From Paracamarosporium sp. OC-R06-R3 (Eukaryota; Ascomycota; Dothideomycetes; Pleosporales; Didymosphaeriaceae), in assembly GCA_019828545.1 (NCBI GenBank), contig JACVRA010000161.1, forward strand, positions 248,001-312,000: a stretch of DNA of 64,000 bases, written 5' to 3'. The position numbers were made by a program, and so were the translations under genes. The notes below the pieces were generated by a model that saw only the letters and a program-made list of their open reading frames with translations, was not told where the DNA came from and did not search any database. Positions within the stretch are counted from its first letter, which is position 1; each line of letters starts with the position of its first letter. This document shows, piece by piece, positions 11,451-22,355 of this stretch.

Positions 11451-12407
11451 ATGGCAGACGCCCCAGAAACCCTCGAAGCGCTACAAGCCCGCCACCGCAA
11501 AGAACAGCGCGACCTCGTTTCCCGCATCACACAGAAGAAGAAGCAAGCCTCCAAGAAAACGCGCAAAGGCGTGAACGACGAGTGCGAGCGACTAGAGCAA
11601 GAATTGAAAGAACAACAAGCGCGCGAACTCGCGATTCACAATGGGGAAAACCCTGACGAAGAGCCTGCGTTCTCAGAGGAAGAGCCTGAGCCTGAAGTAG
11701 AGGAGGGGAACGCGGGGCAAGTAAATGGGGCAGCTAAAGCCGTGGAAAACCTCTCGATAGCCTCACCGTCGTCCGATCAGTCCTCGTCCGCGCAGGATGG
11801 TCCTAGGAGAAAGCCGAATCGTGCGAAAGCGCGCCTAGCTCGCCGCGCCGCCGAACACGATGCGCTCGTTGCGCAAGCGAAGGAGGAGGCTGCGAACATG
11901 CCCGACTTACGCGAACAGGAGCGCACACGCATGGAACAACACTTTGGCAAATATGGGGTCGAGGTCAAGGAAATACGTGCCGACGGACATTGTCTCTATG
12001 CTGCTGTCGCAGATCAGATGGAGACGCGAGGTTTGGGACTCAAACCGCGGACACAAGTCAAGGTCCATGAGAACGCGCAGCTACCCGACTACAAGCGGGT
12101 GAGATACGCCGCGGCAGATCTGATAGAAAGCAGCCCGGACGATTTTGTAGGCTTCATGGAAGAGCCGTTGGATGTGTACCTGCAGAAGATCCGCGAGACA
12201 GGCGAATGGGGTGGACATATGGAGCTCCAGGCATTGGCTAAATCCTATGGCGTCAAGATCAACGTTTTACATAGCGACGGACGAGTGGATAAGATTGAAC
12301 CCGGAGACGATGTCAAAGGAGAAGACGCGAAGGAGATCTGGCTGGGATACTACCGTCACAGTCACGGTTTGGGCGAGCACTACAACTCGTTGCGCAAGGT
12401 TTCGTGA
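11451..12407 (+). CDS. OTU2: OTU-domain cysteine deubiquitinase (OTU2/OTUD6 type)
   Basis: Single exon, 318 residues. The N-terminal half is highly charged and likely coiled-coil (KKKQASKKTRKG, ERLEQELKEQQARELA), as in yeast Otu2 and animal OTUD6B. The OTU domain covers about residues 165-318. The active site is RADGHCLYAAVADQ, with Asp178 and Cys181, and the late histidine is His310 in GEHYNSLRKV. Family members remove ubiquitin from proteins and associate with ribosomes to regulate translation. The start at 11451 (MADAPETLEAL) matches the family; the open frame upstream does not. Its 3' end lies only 69 bp from the end of the convergent methyltransferase gene. Confidence 0.92.
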   Translation: MADAPETLEALQARHRKEQRDLVSRITQKKKQASKKTRKGVNDECERLEQELKEQQARELAIHNGENPDEEPAFSEEEPEPEVEEGNAGQVNGAAKAVENLSIASPSSDQSSSAQDGPRRKPNRAKARLARRAAEHDALVAQAKEEAANMPDLREQERTRMEQHFGKYGVEVKEIRADGHCLYAAVADQMETRGLGLKPRTQVKVHENAQLPDYKRVRYAAADLIESSPDDFVGFMEEPLDVYLQKIRETGEWGGHMELQALAKSYGVKINVLHSDGRVDKIEPGDDVKGEDAKEIWLGYYRHSHGLGEHYNSLRKVS

Positions 12408-12476
12408 GCGCCTCATGAAAACGCAAGCTATTTTCGTGACCAGATGTCCAGCACCCATCATCCCCAGAGGCTGGTC

Positions 12477-13387
12477 TTACTTGTGCCGCCATACGCTCAC
12501 CCAGTCCGTTATTTCGCCATTGATGATAGCAACCTGGTGTGTACGCTTCGGCTTCCAATGCGCAACCCTGACCAGCGCCTTGTCGCTCTCCGCTCGGTCC
12601 GTACTCAGAACCTTTCCCTCTTCATCGTACTTTATGTCCTCTCCTGGCCGCTTCAGGAGCTCCTCGTGCACGGTCGGTGGTAGCGCGTAAGGTGGACCGC
12701 CAGATTTCGGTGCCTTGTGCGTGGGGAATTCAAGGCAAATGAGTACGCCTCCGGGAGCAAGAAATTGCGCCATGCGTCCAGCCCACTGTGGGCGGATTGT
12801 GGGATGCAGTGCGCAGAGAAACTGTGGACAACGTTAGCCTTCGGTTATAGTGTAGGTCTATGCATATTGATCATGTGGGCACAACTCACTGTGTTGTCGT
12901 ATATTATATCAAATCCTTCCCCTAGCCCACCCGTACCTTCTAACCATCCGTCTTCAAAGAAATCGCCCAGAAGACACTTCATGGAACCACGTCCGACTTT
13001 CGCATCCGTGACTTCATACTCTCCCTCTAGCGGTCCCACTCCCGGATTATGAAGATACTCCTCGGACACCTTTACAGCGTTCTCGCTGACTTCCAGCCCA
13101 TAACTGTCATACCCATGTGCAGCAAATAGCGCGATGTCATAACCCTTCCCACAACCTGGCACGAACGCGCGTGCCCTTTTTCCATTGTCTTTCTGAGGAG
13201 AAGGCAAGAGGTCTTTGCGTTCTTTCAGCGTGTCAATGAGTGCCGGGTTCGTGTAGCCACGGTCCCATGGGAGGAAGTCGCCTGCAGACCAGAGGTCGTC
13301 CCAGCGTTTGTTATGCTGCTTGGGTGCGTAGTCTGCAAAGTAGGCTTTCAAGCGGTCTTGCTTCTGATTTGGCGGTGCGGACGTCAT
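12477..13387 (-). CDS. TPMT-family (thiol) methyltransferase
   Basis: Two exons on the minus strand (13387-12890 and 12821-12477) separated by a 68-bp intron (GTGAGT, branch CTAAC, CACAG) give 280 residues. The SAM-dependent methyltransferase core is visible: WDDLWSAGDFLPWDRG, then motif I as AFVPGCGKGYDIALFA, YGLEVSENAVK, and FDIIYDNT leading into FLCALHPTIRPQWA. This matches the fungal thiol/thiocyanate methyltransferase group of the TPMT family, which methylates small thiols or halide-like ions. An in-frame ATG at 13531 would add 48 Arg-rich residues that could serve as a mitochondrial presequence; sequence alone cannot decide which start is used. The gene is convergent with OTU2. Confidence 0.88.
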
Positions 13388-14263
13388 TGTAATGGGATTG
13401 TATATGTGTTGTCGTTTCGGTATGTGCGCAATTGAGCTCTGAAGGAGGGGCTGGATTCTTGATGGTGGGGTTATTGATCTGCGAGGGACGCGATCAAGCT
13501 TTCGGGTGGGCGATGCGCCTAGGCCGATCACGGAACCCTGATCTGAAACATGGACTAGAATGAAGGCTGCTTTGAAAGCTCCTGTTGTACAAAGTCATCA
13601 TTGTCGACATCTGGTAAACGATAGTATGGAATTGATTGATGCGTATAGTGAGCTTGCAGCTGAGCTATGACATCATGGCGCCGTTGGGCCCGCTTGCTTC
13701 ATCACTCAATCTCGACTTCACCTTTCTCACACAGCACCATCTGGGTACTCTCCATCATGCTCTGTCACCGCCGCAGAGTCAGCTTCAGTGTCTTCGCAGC
13801 GGGAACCACATCGTCTCAACATCTTCATTGACCGGGAATAGTGCGGCCGATCCTCCTACAACCGAGGGAACTATCCCTGAATAAGAGTGGACACGATATA
13901 CCCCGCCAAAATGTTGCAAGCGGCGTCGTTCCTCGGCGATAAGGTTATGCCCCAAGATCAAAAAAGCTCGGCAATTCGGCACAAGCGTTGTTTGCGGGTA
14001 CCATAGCTATGATGCTGTCTCTGAACTTTCCTCCTCACCTGCAACCAACTCATGGATCCTCTTCCTGGACGCTTTTGAAAAGAGATTGTTGCAGAATCGT
14101 GGACATCACGTAAGATCGGTTGTGACCAAATAGTAAGAGATAGCGGAGGATTGGAGGACCAGGGTGCGGATGCTTGCTTCCTACTGCCGGATAAACGATT
14201 GCAGCGGATGGAAAACCCACCTCGAGCGTTGCAGCTCTCTTCGCCACAAATTTTCCTCTCAGC
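13388..14263. other. Divergent promoter region
   Basis: About 880 bp between divergently transcribed methyltransferase and MFS genes. It includes the possible N-terminal extension of the methyltransferase (to 13531). Small frames here show no family features. Confidence 0.4.
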
Positions 14264-15991
14264 ATGCCATACTCTGAAAACGATGCGCCAGAGTCATCCA
14301 ACAACCAAAAGCGCGTAGAAGAATTGGTGGATTTTATCGACCCTGGGATCGCTGCGAAAGAAGTGGACATCACATCCGATGACGACGCGATATCAATAGC
14401 ACACTCCAAGGCCACCACTATATCTGGACACGATGAGGAGCAGACAAAGTCAAGACCAGCACCTCCGGCGGCGTTGTCGAGAACGACGTCGATGAATCCT
14501 GAAGCTATCATCGTGGATCGCAAGAATCGAAGGGGTCTTTTTGGGCGCTTGACTATTATTCCGGAGGTTGAGAACGGGTATCATTACGCACGAAAGACCA
14601 AATGGTTCATCACAGCCATCGTGGCTGGCTGCGCTATGGCTGCGCCCATGGGATCTGCGATTGTCATGCCAGCCTTGCAGGACATTGCCATCGGGTTCGG
14701 AGCATCTTCGACGGTTGCTAACATGAGCGTTGCGGTGTACATGCTTAGCATGGCAATCTTTCCACTGTGGTGGTCTTCGTTTTCGGAAACTGTAGGCAGA
14801 CGGACGATTTACATCATCTCATTCACGTTATTTACCCTTTTCGCGATCCTCTCCGCTGTTTCCACTAACATGGCGATGTTGGTGGTCATGCGAACGTTTT
14901 CTGGTGGAGCAGCTGCCAGTGTGCAAGCAGTAGGCGCAGGAAGTGTAGCAGACATTTGGGAGCCGAAAGAGCGTGGCAAAGCTATGGGAATGTTCTACCT
15001 AGGACCCTTATGTGGACCATTATTCGCTCCTATTATAGGTGGAGTCCTTGCACAAACCCTAGGTTGGCGGAGTACACAGTGGTTCCTCGCCATCTACGGA
15101 GGCTTAACTCTGATTCTCATCATCTTTGCCATGCCAGAAACCCTCCGTCGAAAAGAACCAGAAAACGCTGTACAACCCCAACAGCACTCCTCCGAGAAGA
15201 CCACAGCAAGACATGACCTTACTCGTGTCTCCACCCGCCAGTCCGTCCAAGTCAAAACAAAATCCACGCTCAAGGTCCTCCGTCGTTATTTTCTCGACCC
15301 GCTCATCGTCTTAACATGGCTCCGCTATCCGCCCGTCGCTCTCACCGTCTATTACGCCTCCATCACATTCGGCTCCCTCTACTGCCTCAACATCAGTATT
15401 CAAGCCTCCTTCTCCGCTGAGCCTTACCATTTCAAAACCATCATCGTCGGTCTCCTCTACATCCCCGGCTCAATGGGCTACATCATCGCCAGCATCTTCG
15501 GCGGAAGATGGATCGACAAGATCATGCACCGCGAAGCGCGCAAAGCAGGCCGGTACGACTCATCCGGCAAACTAATTCTCCGCCCAGAAGACCGCATGCG
15601 AGAAAACGCGTGGATCGCTGCAGTCCTCTGGCCCGGCGCGTTGCTCTGGTACGGATGGACGGTGCAAAACGGCGTCATATGGATTGTCCCCATGATCGCG
15701 AATTTCTTCTTCGGCGTCGGCTCCATGCTTATTTTTTCTCTTAGCTCCACCATGTTGACTGAGTTTATGCCTAAGCGTGCTTCTGCTGGCATTGCTATCA
15801 ACAACTTCGTGAGGAATATATGTAGTTTTACGGGCGCGGTTGTTGCAGAGCCGATTATTCATGCGATTGGGAATGGATGGTTTATGACGATTTTGGGGCT
15901 GTGGAGTTTGGTGACGGGGTTGATGGTTGTGTGGGCTATGGGGAGGTTTGGGCCGAGGTGGAGAGGGAAGATGGTGGCTGCGTTGGGGTAG
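14264..15991 (+). CDS. MFS transporter, drug:H+ antiporter type
   Basis: Intronless gene of 575 residues. About 105 hydrophilic residues precede the first membrane segment (FITAIVAGCAMAAPMGSAIV). Twelve segments are expected. MFS signatures include SETVGRRTIYIISF between helices 2 and 3, LGPLCGPLFAPIIGGVLAQ with GWRSTQWF in the helix-5 region, and a long central loop. These place it in the DHA1 drug/proton antiporter group, near the yeast Qdr/Dtr1-like exporters, acting in the plasma or vacuolar membrane. The substrate cannot be read from sequence. It ends 217 bp from the convergent end of a second MFS gene of different structure, so the two are not a simple recent tandem copy. Confidence 0.9.
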   Translation: MPYSENDAPESSNNQKRVEELVDFIDPGIAAKEVDITSDDDAISIAHSKATTISGHDEEQTKSRPAPPAALSRTTSMNPEAIIVDRKNRRGLFGRLTIIPEVENGYHYARKTKWFITAIVAGCAMAAPMGSAIVMPALQDIAIGFGASSTVANMSVAVYMLSMAIFPLWWSSFSETVGRRTIYIISFTLFTLFAILSAVSTNMAMLVVMRTFSGGAAASVQAVGAGSVADIWEPKERGKAMGMFYLGPLCGPLFAPIIGGVLAQTLGWRSTQWFLAIYGGLTLILIIFAMPETLRRKEPENAVQPQQHSSEKTTARHDLTRVSTRQSVQVKTKSTLKVLRRYFLDPLIVLTWLRYPPVALTVYYASITFGSLYCLNISIQASFSAEPYHFKTIIVGLLYIPGSMGYIIASIFGGRWIDKIMHREARKAGRYDSSGKLILRPEDRMRENAWIAAVLWPGALLWYGWTVQNGVIWIVPMIANFFFGVGSMLIFSLSSTMLTEFMPKRASAGIAINNFVRNICSFTGAVVAEPIIHAIGNGWFMTILGLWSLVTGLMVVWAMGRFGPRWRGKMVAALG

Positions 15992-16208
15992 GGTTGTGAG
16001 TGCTGGCATTAGCGATGTTCGATTGATCAAGAAAGTAACATGCAAATCTAACTTTGCTTTGCATCGCCTTATTTCATGTTACATTGACCTTTGACCCTCT
16101 TCATCGTCTATTCCGTACATCTAACCCAAAGAACGCCGAATCATTCATATCCAAAAGACCAACCACCCAGTAACATAAAGTATTTCTACTCAAGGTCACA
16201 GGACACAC

Positions 16209-18105
16209 TCACATCATCACAGGATAGCGACTGCGCTTCCGAATAGCAGGACCATATTTGAAAAGAACCCAGGGTATCGGTAACATCAGAATAGACAAGA
16301 AACCGAGAAGGCTCGTCGCCCAGCCGATGCCTAGTCTCTCATACACTGCAAGCTTGTCAGCTACTATACACCTGCAAACCATTTCAAACACGTACTTTGC
16401 ACCGTGAACAAAGGGAAAACTGCACCGAGCGTATATCGGAAGATACCATTTGCGGCAATTGCAGACGCGCCGTTCAATGGTCCGTAGACGTCAACCATAT
16501 ACAAGGCAGTCGAGATCTGTAAACTCCTGTAAGTATTTGTATGATCCGCAAGTTAGTATTATACTTACAAACAAACATAAATTCCCCCACGCGAACGGCA
16601 CTGCCCCGACAACCGGTGCAGCCCAATGCACGCCTCCATTCGCCGTCCAAGCGAACCAGAATAACCCAATGGGAATACCCAAGCTACCTATCATAGCATT
16701 GTACAACCGGTGTTCGGGCTGAGCATGCATGTGGCCTGCGGCTATCGCTTCGCGATGCTTCTTTTGGTATATGTTTGTGTCGACTAAGATGCCTGTTACG
16801 CCACCGAGTAGCACGCCCAGGCCGATGGCTAAAAAGACAAGGCCTGATTGCGAGACGGTGAAGGAATACGGGGGCCGCTGGAAAACGTAGGGTATCGCTG
16901 CGAAGAAGAGGAAGAGGATACCGAAGGTGAATGCGGTGTAGAGGGAGAGGAAAAAGACTACTGGCTGTAAGGAGTAAGCGTATGATCATGGGTCGAATCC
17001 AACTTAGACATATCGTACCTCTGTAACCAGCATATGCATCGGTCGAAGAAAGTTCTGGATCACGGTTCTTTTGACAGCAGCGCCACCGGTAGGTTTTGTA
17101 GGGCTGATACCGTGCTTTTTTGCTCGGCGCTTGAGGATGACGGGTTTGTATGTTTCCTTCATGGGTATGGCGCTGAGGAATACGGCGAGAGATATGAAAA
17201 GTATGCACCATTGTGTCCATCTCCAGCCTTTGTATTGCGCGGCAAAGCCTCCAACAACGGGTCTATAATAACTCAGTAAGGATGGGTTATAGGTGGATGA
17301 CATGAATACCCAAGTGACGGTCCAGCGAAAGGAGCCATTAGAAAAACGGTCGTCACCTTCGCTCTCTGGGCTGGAACAAAGAGATCTGCATTTGTTCCCG
17401 CACCTAGTTTTAATCGTCAGTTCAAAGGTTTCTTAGTGTGACGTCCGTATCATTCTTAAAAGGTAAAGTAGCTTGGTTACTCACCAACTGCTAACGCCGG
17501 ACTCCCAGTCAAACCTGCGAACAATCTACACACCAAGAAACTCCCAAAGCTTTTAGAGAATCCCGCACCTAGGATGAAAAGCATAAAGACTGGGGCTGAA
17601 ATTAGATACACTAGTTTCCGTCCATACCTTTCGGAAAGCGGTGCAGAAATGACAGGACCAGAAGCTAGCCCAAGGGTATACAGAGTTAAGCCGAGAATAG
17701 CTGCAGTGCGTGAAATGTGGAAGTGTGACGTGATCGATTGGAGGGCAGGCGTGTAGACAGAGGTACCAAATGTTCTAGGACAGTTAGAGTGTGCACATAA
17801 GGAGTGGCAGCACCTTACACTGCGAAACCAAACAACCCTGGTACGGTAACATGGTAGGCTTTCAGTGCAAGGTTCCAGTTCTGCGGGTTGTCTGGGTCTT
17901 CGGGCCCATCCCAGTCTGTTCCTGCAGGTGGTGTACTTGTGGGTTTCTCCTTCTGATGGGTAGATTCCGATGGCATAAGCTCTGAGGGTGGCTGTTGTGG
18001 CAAAGGCTGTGTTCTGGGTTCACCTTGTTCGTTGACGGGCTCGCTTTTTTCGAGGTCGCTCACACCAGAAAATGAGTCGTCCTCTTGTGTAATCCGGGAA
18101 CTCAT
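16209..18105 (-). CDS. MFS transporter, polyamine/multidrug DHA1 type, seven exons
   Basis: Seven minus-strand exons join in frame: 18105-17819, 17774-17485, 17403-17310, 17262-17019, 16964-16569, 16516-16396 and 16345-16209. They give 522 residues. Introns are 44-81 bp with usual GT-AG ends and TAG or CAG acceptors. The N-terminus carries the typical DWDGPEDPDNPQNW signature of yeast Tpo/Flr-type DHA1 antiporters before helix 1. Further signs are LSERYGRKLVYLISAP (motif A), LTGSPALAVGAGT, KGWRWTQWCILF, PVILKRRAKKHG and a C-terminal LVDVYG/GPLNGASAIAANG-like stretch. It should export polyamines or drugs across the plasma membrane. It is convergent with the intronless MFS gene at 14264-15991. 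Confidence 0.88.
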
Positions 18106-18905
18106 TATGACAATAAAAACGCACAATATTAGGCCTCCAGCGCAACAGCAACGCGAGTTCTTTCTTCGTATGTATTAGGAAAGTGCCAACTTCCAGGACT
18201 GCTTGCGCCAGGTATGTGCGACTGCTCCTAACATATACACTCATCAATTCTACGTAGTTTGACGACATTTCGCCCCCAACATTAATGATTTGTCTATCCC
18301 CGTGCGATCACTCATCGTCAATGCGCGGTAGCATGTGTTCGGGGAAGCCTCGTGCTGTCCTCGGCAAAGGATTGAGAATAGTAATCACCCCTTGGCACCA
18401 CAGATCTCAAAGCTAGCGCTGGAAAAGCGATACGTTCCGATGGATTGCAGTTTCATGCGCCGCAAGAGAGAATAGAAAGCTAGAAGGCATTTAATACATC
18501 TCATAGACAATTGACCTCACATGTCGATATACACATTGATGGGAAAAAAGGTTGTCATCATTAGGACTTAAGTCAGGGCACCATACCCTAGGATACGCGT
18601 TGGAACAAGTCTAAGTCATTCAAAGAGCAGCTAGTATGTAGATCGATGTTGTCAGATAATTGTGATTACATATCGATGAACCCGGCATGATTCCAAGCGA
18701 ATTGCGTGTGACAGTACCGCTAGGATCGATAGAGACCGTGCACAAAGCCCTACCCGAGGGCCACCTGCAAACAAAGATCGGGAGCAGTCAGAGAAAGGAA
18801 ATGTGAATGAATGCCTTATATTCCAGCTTGCTCCTTGCGCCAGCATGCTGTCATGATACCCACACTTGAACTCGACGCCGATGATAGCACTCCAGCCTGA
18901 TCAGT
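18106..18905. other. Intergenic region, no supported gene
   Basis: About 800 bp upstream of the seven-exon MFS gene and downstream of the secreted-protein gene. No supported frame, repeat or RNA gene was seen. Confidence 0.45.
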
Positions 18906-19526
18906 CTACGTACGCTTCACGAAGGATACAGTAAACACTGAATCTTTCAGCGATGATGTTCCGCCGACTGTAAGCGACCCAGCGCTAGGGCCAAGGCCTG
19001 GAAGGCTGCAGCCGTTGGGAGCCGTATTCAATAGAAGTGTTTGGAAGTAGCCCTTGCAGTCGGCTCTGTTCAAGAAGACGCCAGCAGAAATTGCAGGCTG
19101 CTTCGCTGGAGTAACAGCGACTTGAATTTTGTTAGTATGCCGCAACACTGCTCTGGGACCGAAGGACCTACAATTGACCGACCAATCAATCAGCTTGTTG
19201 TGGTCAAGCTGGTTTTCAACCAGAGCATTCAACGTCTTGTTCTTGGGTCCGTCCAGCTTGAAGTCGATGGTTTGAAGGCAAATTGTCCCCGCAGGCAACG
19301 TTTCAGGGTAAGCGCATTTCGGTAGGATGCCGGCACAAGCATGATCGAAGATCACATCGCCTTGCTCTGGGCCGACGACGAGTGAAATGAACTTGTCAGC
19401 GGTGAGATCGCATGCCACAGTTGTGCCTGCAGCAGGCTGCCAATCTGGGTCGATCTGTTGTCGAGCAACCAGAGGAGTTCCCAATGCAGTGGCCAACAAG
19501 CCGCTAAAGAAGAGTGTGGTGCGCAT
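18906..19526 (-). CDS. Small secreted cysteine-containing protein
   Basis: Open frame of 206 codons starting with a clear signal peptide (MRTTLFFSGLLATALGTPLV) followed by an ARQQ-type site. The mature region has several cysteines (TVACDLTADK, FDHACAGILPKCAYPE, GTICLQTIDF, NRADCKGYF, NGCSLPG), which fits an extracellular disulfide-bonded protein. The family is not recognised. An in-frame 51-bp intron is likely at about 19124-19174: donor GTAGGT, perfect TACTAAC branch and CAAG acceptor. Its removal would leave 189 residues and join WSVN directly to AVTPAKQP. Both versions keep the frame. It could be an effector-like or cell-surface protein; that is inference from size and secretion only. Confidence 0.72.
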   Translation of the reverse strand: MRTTLFFSGLLATALGTPLVARQQIDPDWQPAAGTTVACDLTADKFISLVVGPEQGDVIFDHACAGILPKCAYPETLPAGTICLQTIDFKLDGPKNKTLNALVENQLDHNKLIDWSVNCRSFGPRAVLRHTNKIQVAVTPAKQPAISAGVFLNRADCKGYFQTLLLNTAPNGCSLPGLGPSAGSLTVGGTSSLKDSVFTVSFVKRT

Positions 19527-21237
19527 CTCGTTGAGTATAGTGAAGTTGTTTGAGAGGGATCAGTAACGTGTGTCTATCCTCATGTTAGATTGCGGCTAAA
19601 ATCATATGCAGCTAAACATACTCGCAGGGTTGCTCGACGAACGGGGTAGAAGGAAGAGTAGGTAAACAAGCAAGCTGTTATTCTCCGGAAAAGTTCAGAT
19701 GTTCTAAGTTCTTGTGCAGCAAGGGTGAAGTAGCGTAGTGAAGCAAGGAATGATGACAAAAGAAGGGCTAGGTTCCGAGGAAACCTACATTCAAGAAACC
19801 GCAGTCGTGCGCAAAGAAGAGGTCTGTTAGCAGAGAGAAGAGGCCAGCGTATATGCAAAGCCCGCCGTTTGCATCGCCGTCAGCAGATATTACCTCATCA
19901 AGTCTGTGCAAACGTCGCACCGCGTTGTTGGAATTGCGCGCGCGATCCTGCGGTCATGTCACTGGGAGCTATGCGCCTCACCAAGCTTACTGCCAGGAAC
20001 TGTGACGGTCTTACGAACGACAGGTAACCGTCAAACGCTCAGATAGATGAGCGGTGTCGCAATGTCACAAGCATGGCGTTGCGATCATGATGACGCGGAG
20101 ATTGACGGATGGGGACCATCGGATTTGCGGGAAACCACTGACCAATAAGAGCGATGTACCTGAAGATCGAGCGTCTGGGGTATGTTTTGAAACAAGCGAT
20201 CTCTGCCTGATGAAGGGCAACGTCGGACCCTGTGAAATGCGAGGAAATGAGGTCATGCGGATGCCCGCTGTTGTGGGGAAATGCGAAATGGAAGCTTCAT
20301 GCTGTCGACGAAGAACGAAGACTTGTGGGGTGAATGACGAGATCACGAGCTACAATCAATGCGTGCTCGTATTTTCAACGATAAGTTTTCGTGCTCTTTC
20401 TTTCTCTTTATTGTTTATGGGGTGAAAAGTTCAGAGAATCTCCGTCGGAGGTGCAAGGTGCAGTGAGCGCGCACCAAGCTTTGTCGCGTATACCGACGGG
20501 CAACAAGATCTTCATTAATGTCTTAAGGATTAAGACATGAACATTGGCTGGTGTATGTAGGCGTCGGGATTCTAAAGTGTAGCAGTTTTTTTTCTTACGC
20601 AGGAACAAAACGATATTCTATGTTGAAGTAAAAACTCGAACATAGTCTAACCTTGCATCAGAACTTTTAAGAGGAAATCGGAGATTTACCTTTACACCTT
20701 GTGATTCGCTTCCGTCTCTTTTGTCCAAACCTTTGCACACGACTCTGTTACACAACCTTATTTTTACAATGTCTGACCATCAGTCACTGCTTGTCATGCA
20801 ATTGGTGCTGACGAAGGCTGGCTATTTGTTCATGCATCGCCACCCTGATGCTATATTGAGTGCACTCATCGTTGAGCACTACGAGTAAATAGTACCGATC
20901 ACCTATGATGATCAGCACACATCTTGTCCAGGCGTCGGCCGTAAGCATGCGGATACATTAGCTATAAAGCACGATGTTTTGGTCTTATGCTTTGGAGTCA
21001 ACGTCATAAATGCGATGGCACCGCTCGCTGTTATCGCACTCTATCCACTTTGTTGCACTGAGTGTTTGCCTGATGTAACCAATTGTGCATGATGTTGATC
21101 GAATCGGCCCCGTTGTTAACTCTGAGATTGGACCACAGTTCGAGTGCCTATGCAGTCCCGCTCACTTTCATGATTGGCCTTGAACAAACCGCTTTATCCA
21201 ATGGACCAATACGGGCTTTGCCAACACCTAGAAGGTC
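19527..21237. other. Long intergenic region, no supported gene
   Basis: About 1.7 kb. A 123-codon plus-strand frame (20054-20425) and an overlapping minus-strand frame have no family resemblance, signal or splice context. A TATA-like GTATATGC near 19849 may serve the secreted-protein gene on the minus strand. Confidence 0.4.
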
Positions 21238-21891
21238 TCAGACCTTACTGAACTGTTTTCCCTCGTGCTCGATGACGCTAGTAGTGACAAAGATCTTCCC
21301 AAAATTCTCGCAACAGTTATTGAACATATCATAGACCCTGCCTAAGAAGACACAGACACCTTTTCTAGAAGCCGCTGACAGATTTAGAGTTGCCATCTCT
21401 AGGTCATCTCTCCAAGGATATCTTGAGAACAACGTGCCATAATCGTCCAGACGGTCCATTGATGTGCGCACTCCACGATGGAACCAGACCCGCCAAAACA
21501 GCGTGAAGTCATTGCTTGTTTTGACAGGACGTGTGCGTGTCAAAGTCCCCATTTATATTCAGTACAAAGCTTTTACACCTTGTCTTGTCGGCAACAATCT
21601 ATCTAACACTTCTGCATCAGCGAGCATCAGGCCGAGGCTGAAAATTGTTTCCACGATCTGTACCTTGCAGCGTGTTCTATTCTTTCCTGATGCTCTTTTG
21701 TAAATGCAACATCCACAAGACTCTGTTATCGGTCCCATCGCATCCTCGTATATTGCAAGCGCTTCGTTGAGAGACTTCTCAGTGCACTTCTCACGTCGAG
21801 ACCTGCCAGTGAAGATTTTGTGAATATCCAGCATGGACGATAAATCATCGGAAAGACATATCGAGATCCCGTGGGTAGATAGAAGTAACAT
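21238..21891 (-). CDS. Hypothetical protein, possibly 5'-truncated
   Basis: Two minus-strand exons (21891-21566 and 21514-21238) joined by a 51-bp intron (GTACTG to CAAG) give 200 residues in one frame. The text looks like real coding sequence: SLNEALAIYEDAMGPITESC, CKVQIVETIFSLGLMLADAE, then NDFTLFWRVWFHRGVRTSMD and GRVYDMFNNCCENFGKIFV. The protein is helical, Cys-containing and has no signal peptide. I do not recognise the family. Further 5' exons are possible: a GTAAGT lies just upstream of the ATG at 21891, and a frame before it reads QCSYGCFSRQESVSPLFV, but no joint could be confirmed. It may therefore be a fragment of a longer or decaying gene. Confidence 0.45.
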
Positions 21892-22355
21892 TGCGACAGT
21901 CACTTACATGGCACTCATACATTTAATGTTGCTGTGGCATGTCGGACTCTCTCACAAACAGAGGAGAGACACTTTCTTGCCTGCTAAAGCACCCATACGA
22001 ACACTGCACTGCATGATCGAGCGATGGATCCGGACTGAGGGGCGCTAAGGGTTTCATTGGTACGAAGTAATACTGCATCAGGCTGATACACTAAGCGAGG
22101 CGTCGGTCGCAGGCACCAGCACTAGCGCGATGCAATTGCCAAGGCCTTTTCAGGCAACATCCACACAGCTGCCCATCTTGTCGTGTTAGCGTTAACCGAT
22201 ATTATATCCAGAGGCGATTTCCAGCTTGGACATCGACTATTTCAAGTCGTTCAATGGCCACCAAGTCCTTTGCAACCGATTAACAAATCTTCTCTTCCAC
22301 TTTTTCACCTTTTGCTTTAGGCCAATGACAGACAAGTGCTTGCGAACTTAACAGG

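Noticed and set aside
20054..20425. 123-codon plus-strand frame with several Cys residues
   Set aside because: No signal peptide or known Cys pattern, and an overlapping opposite-strand frame of similar quality.
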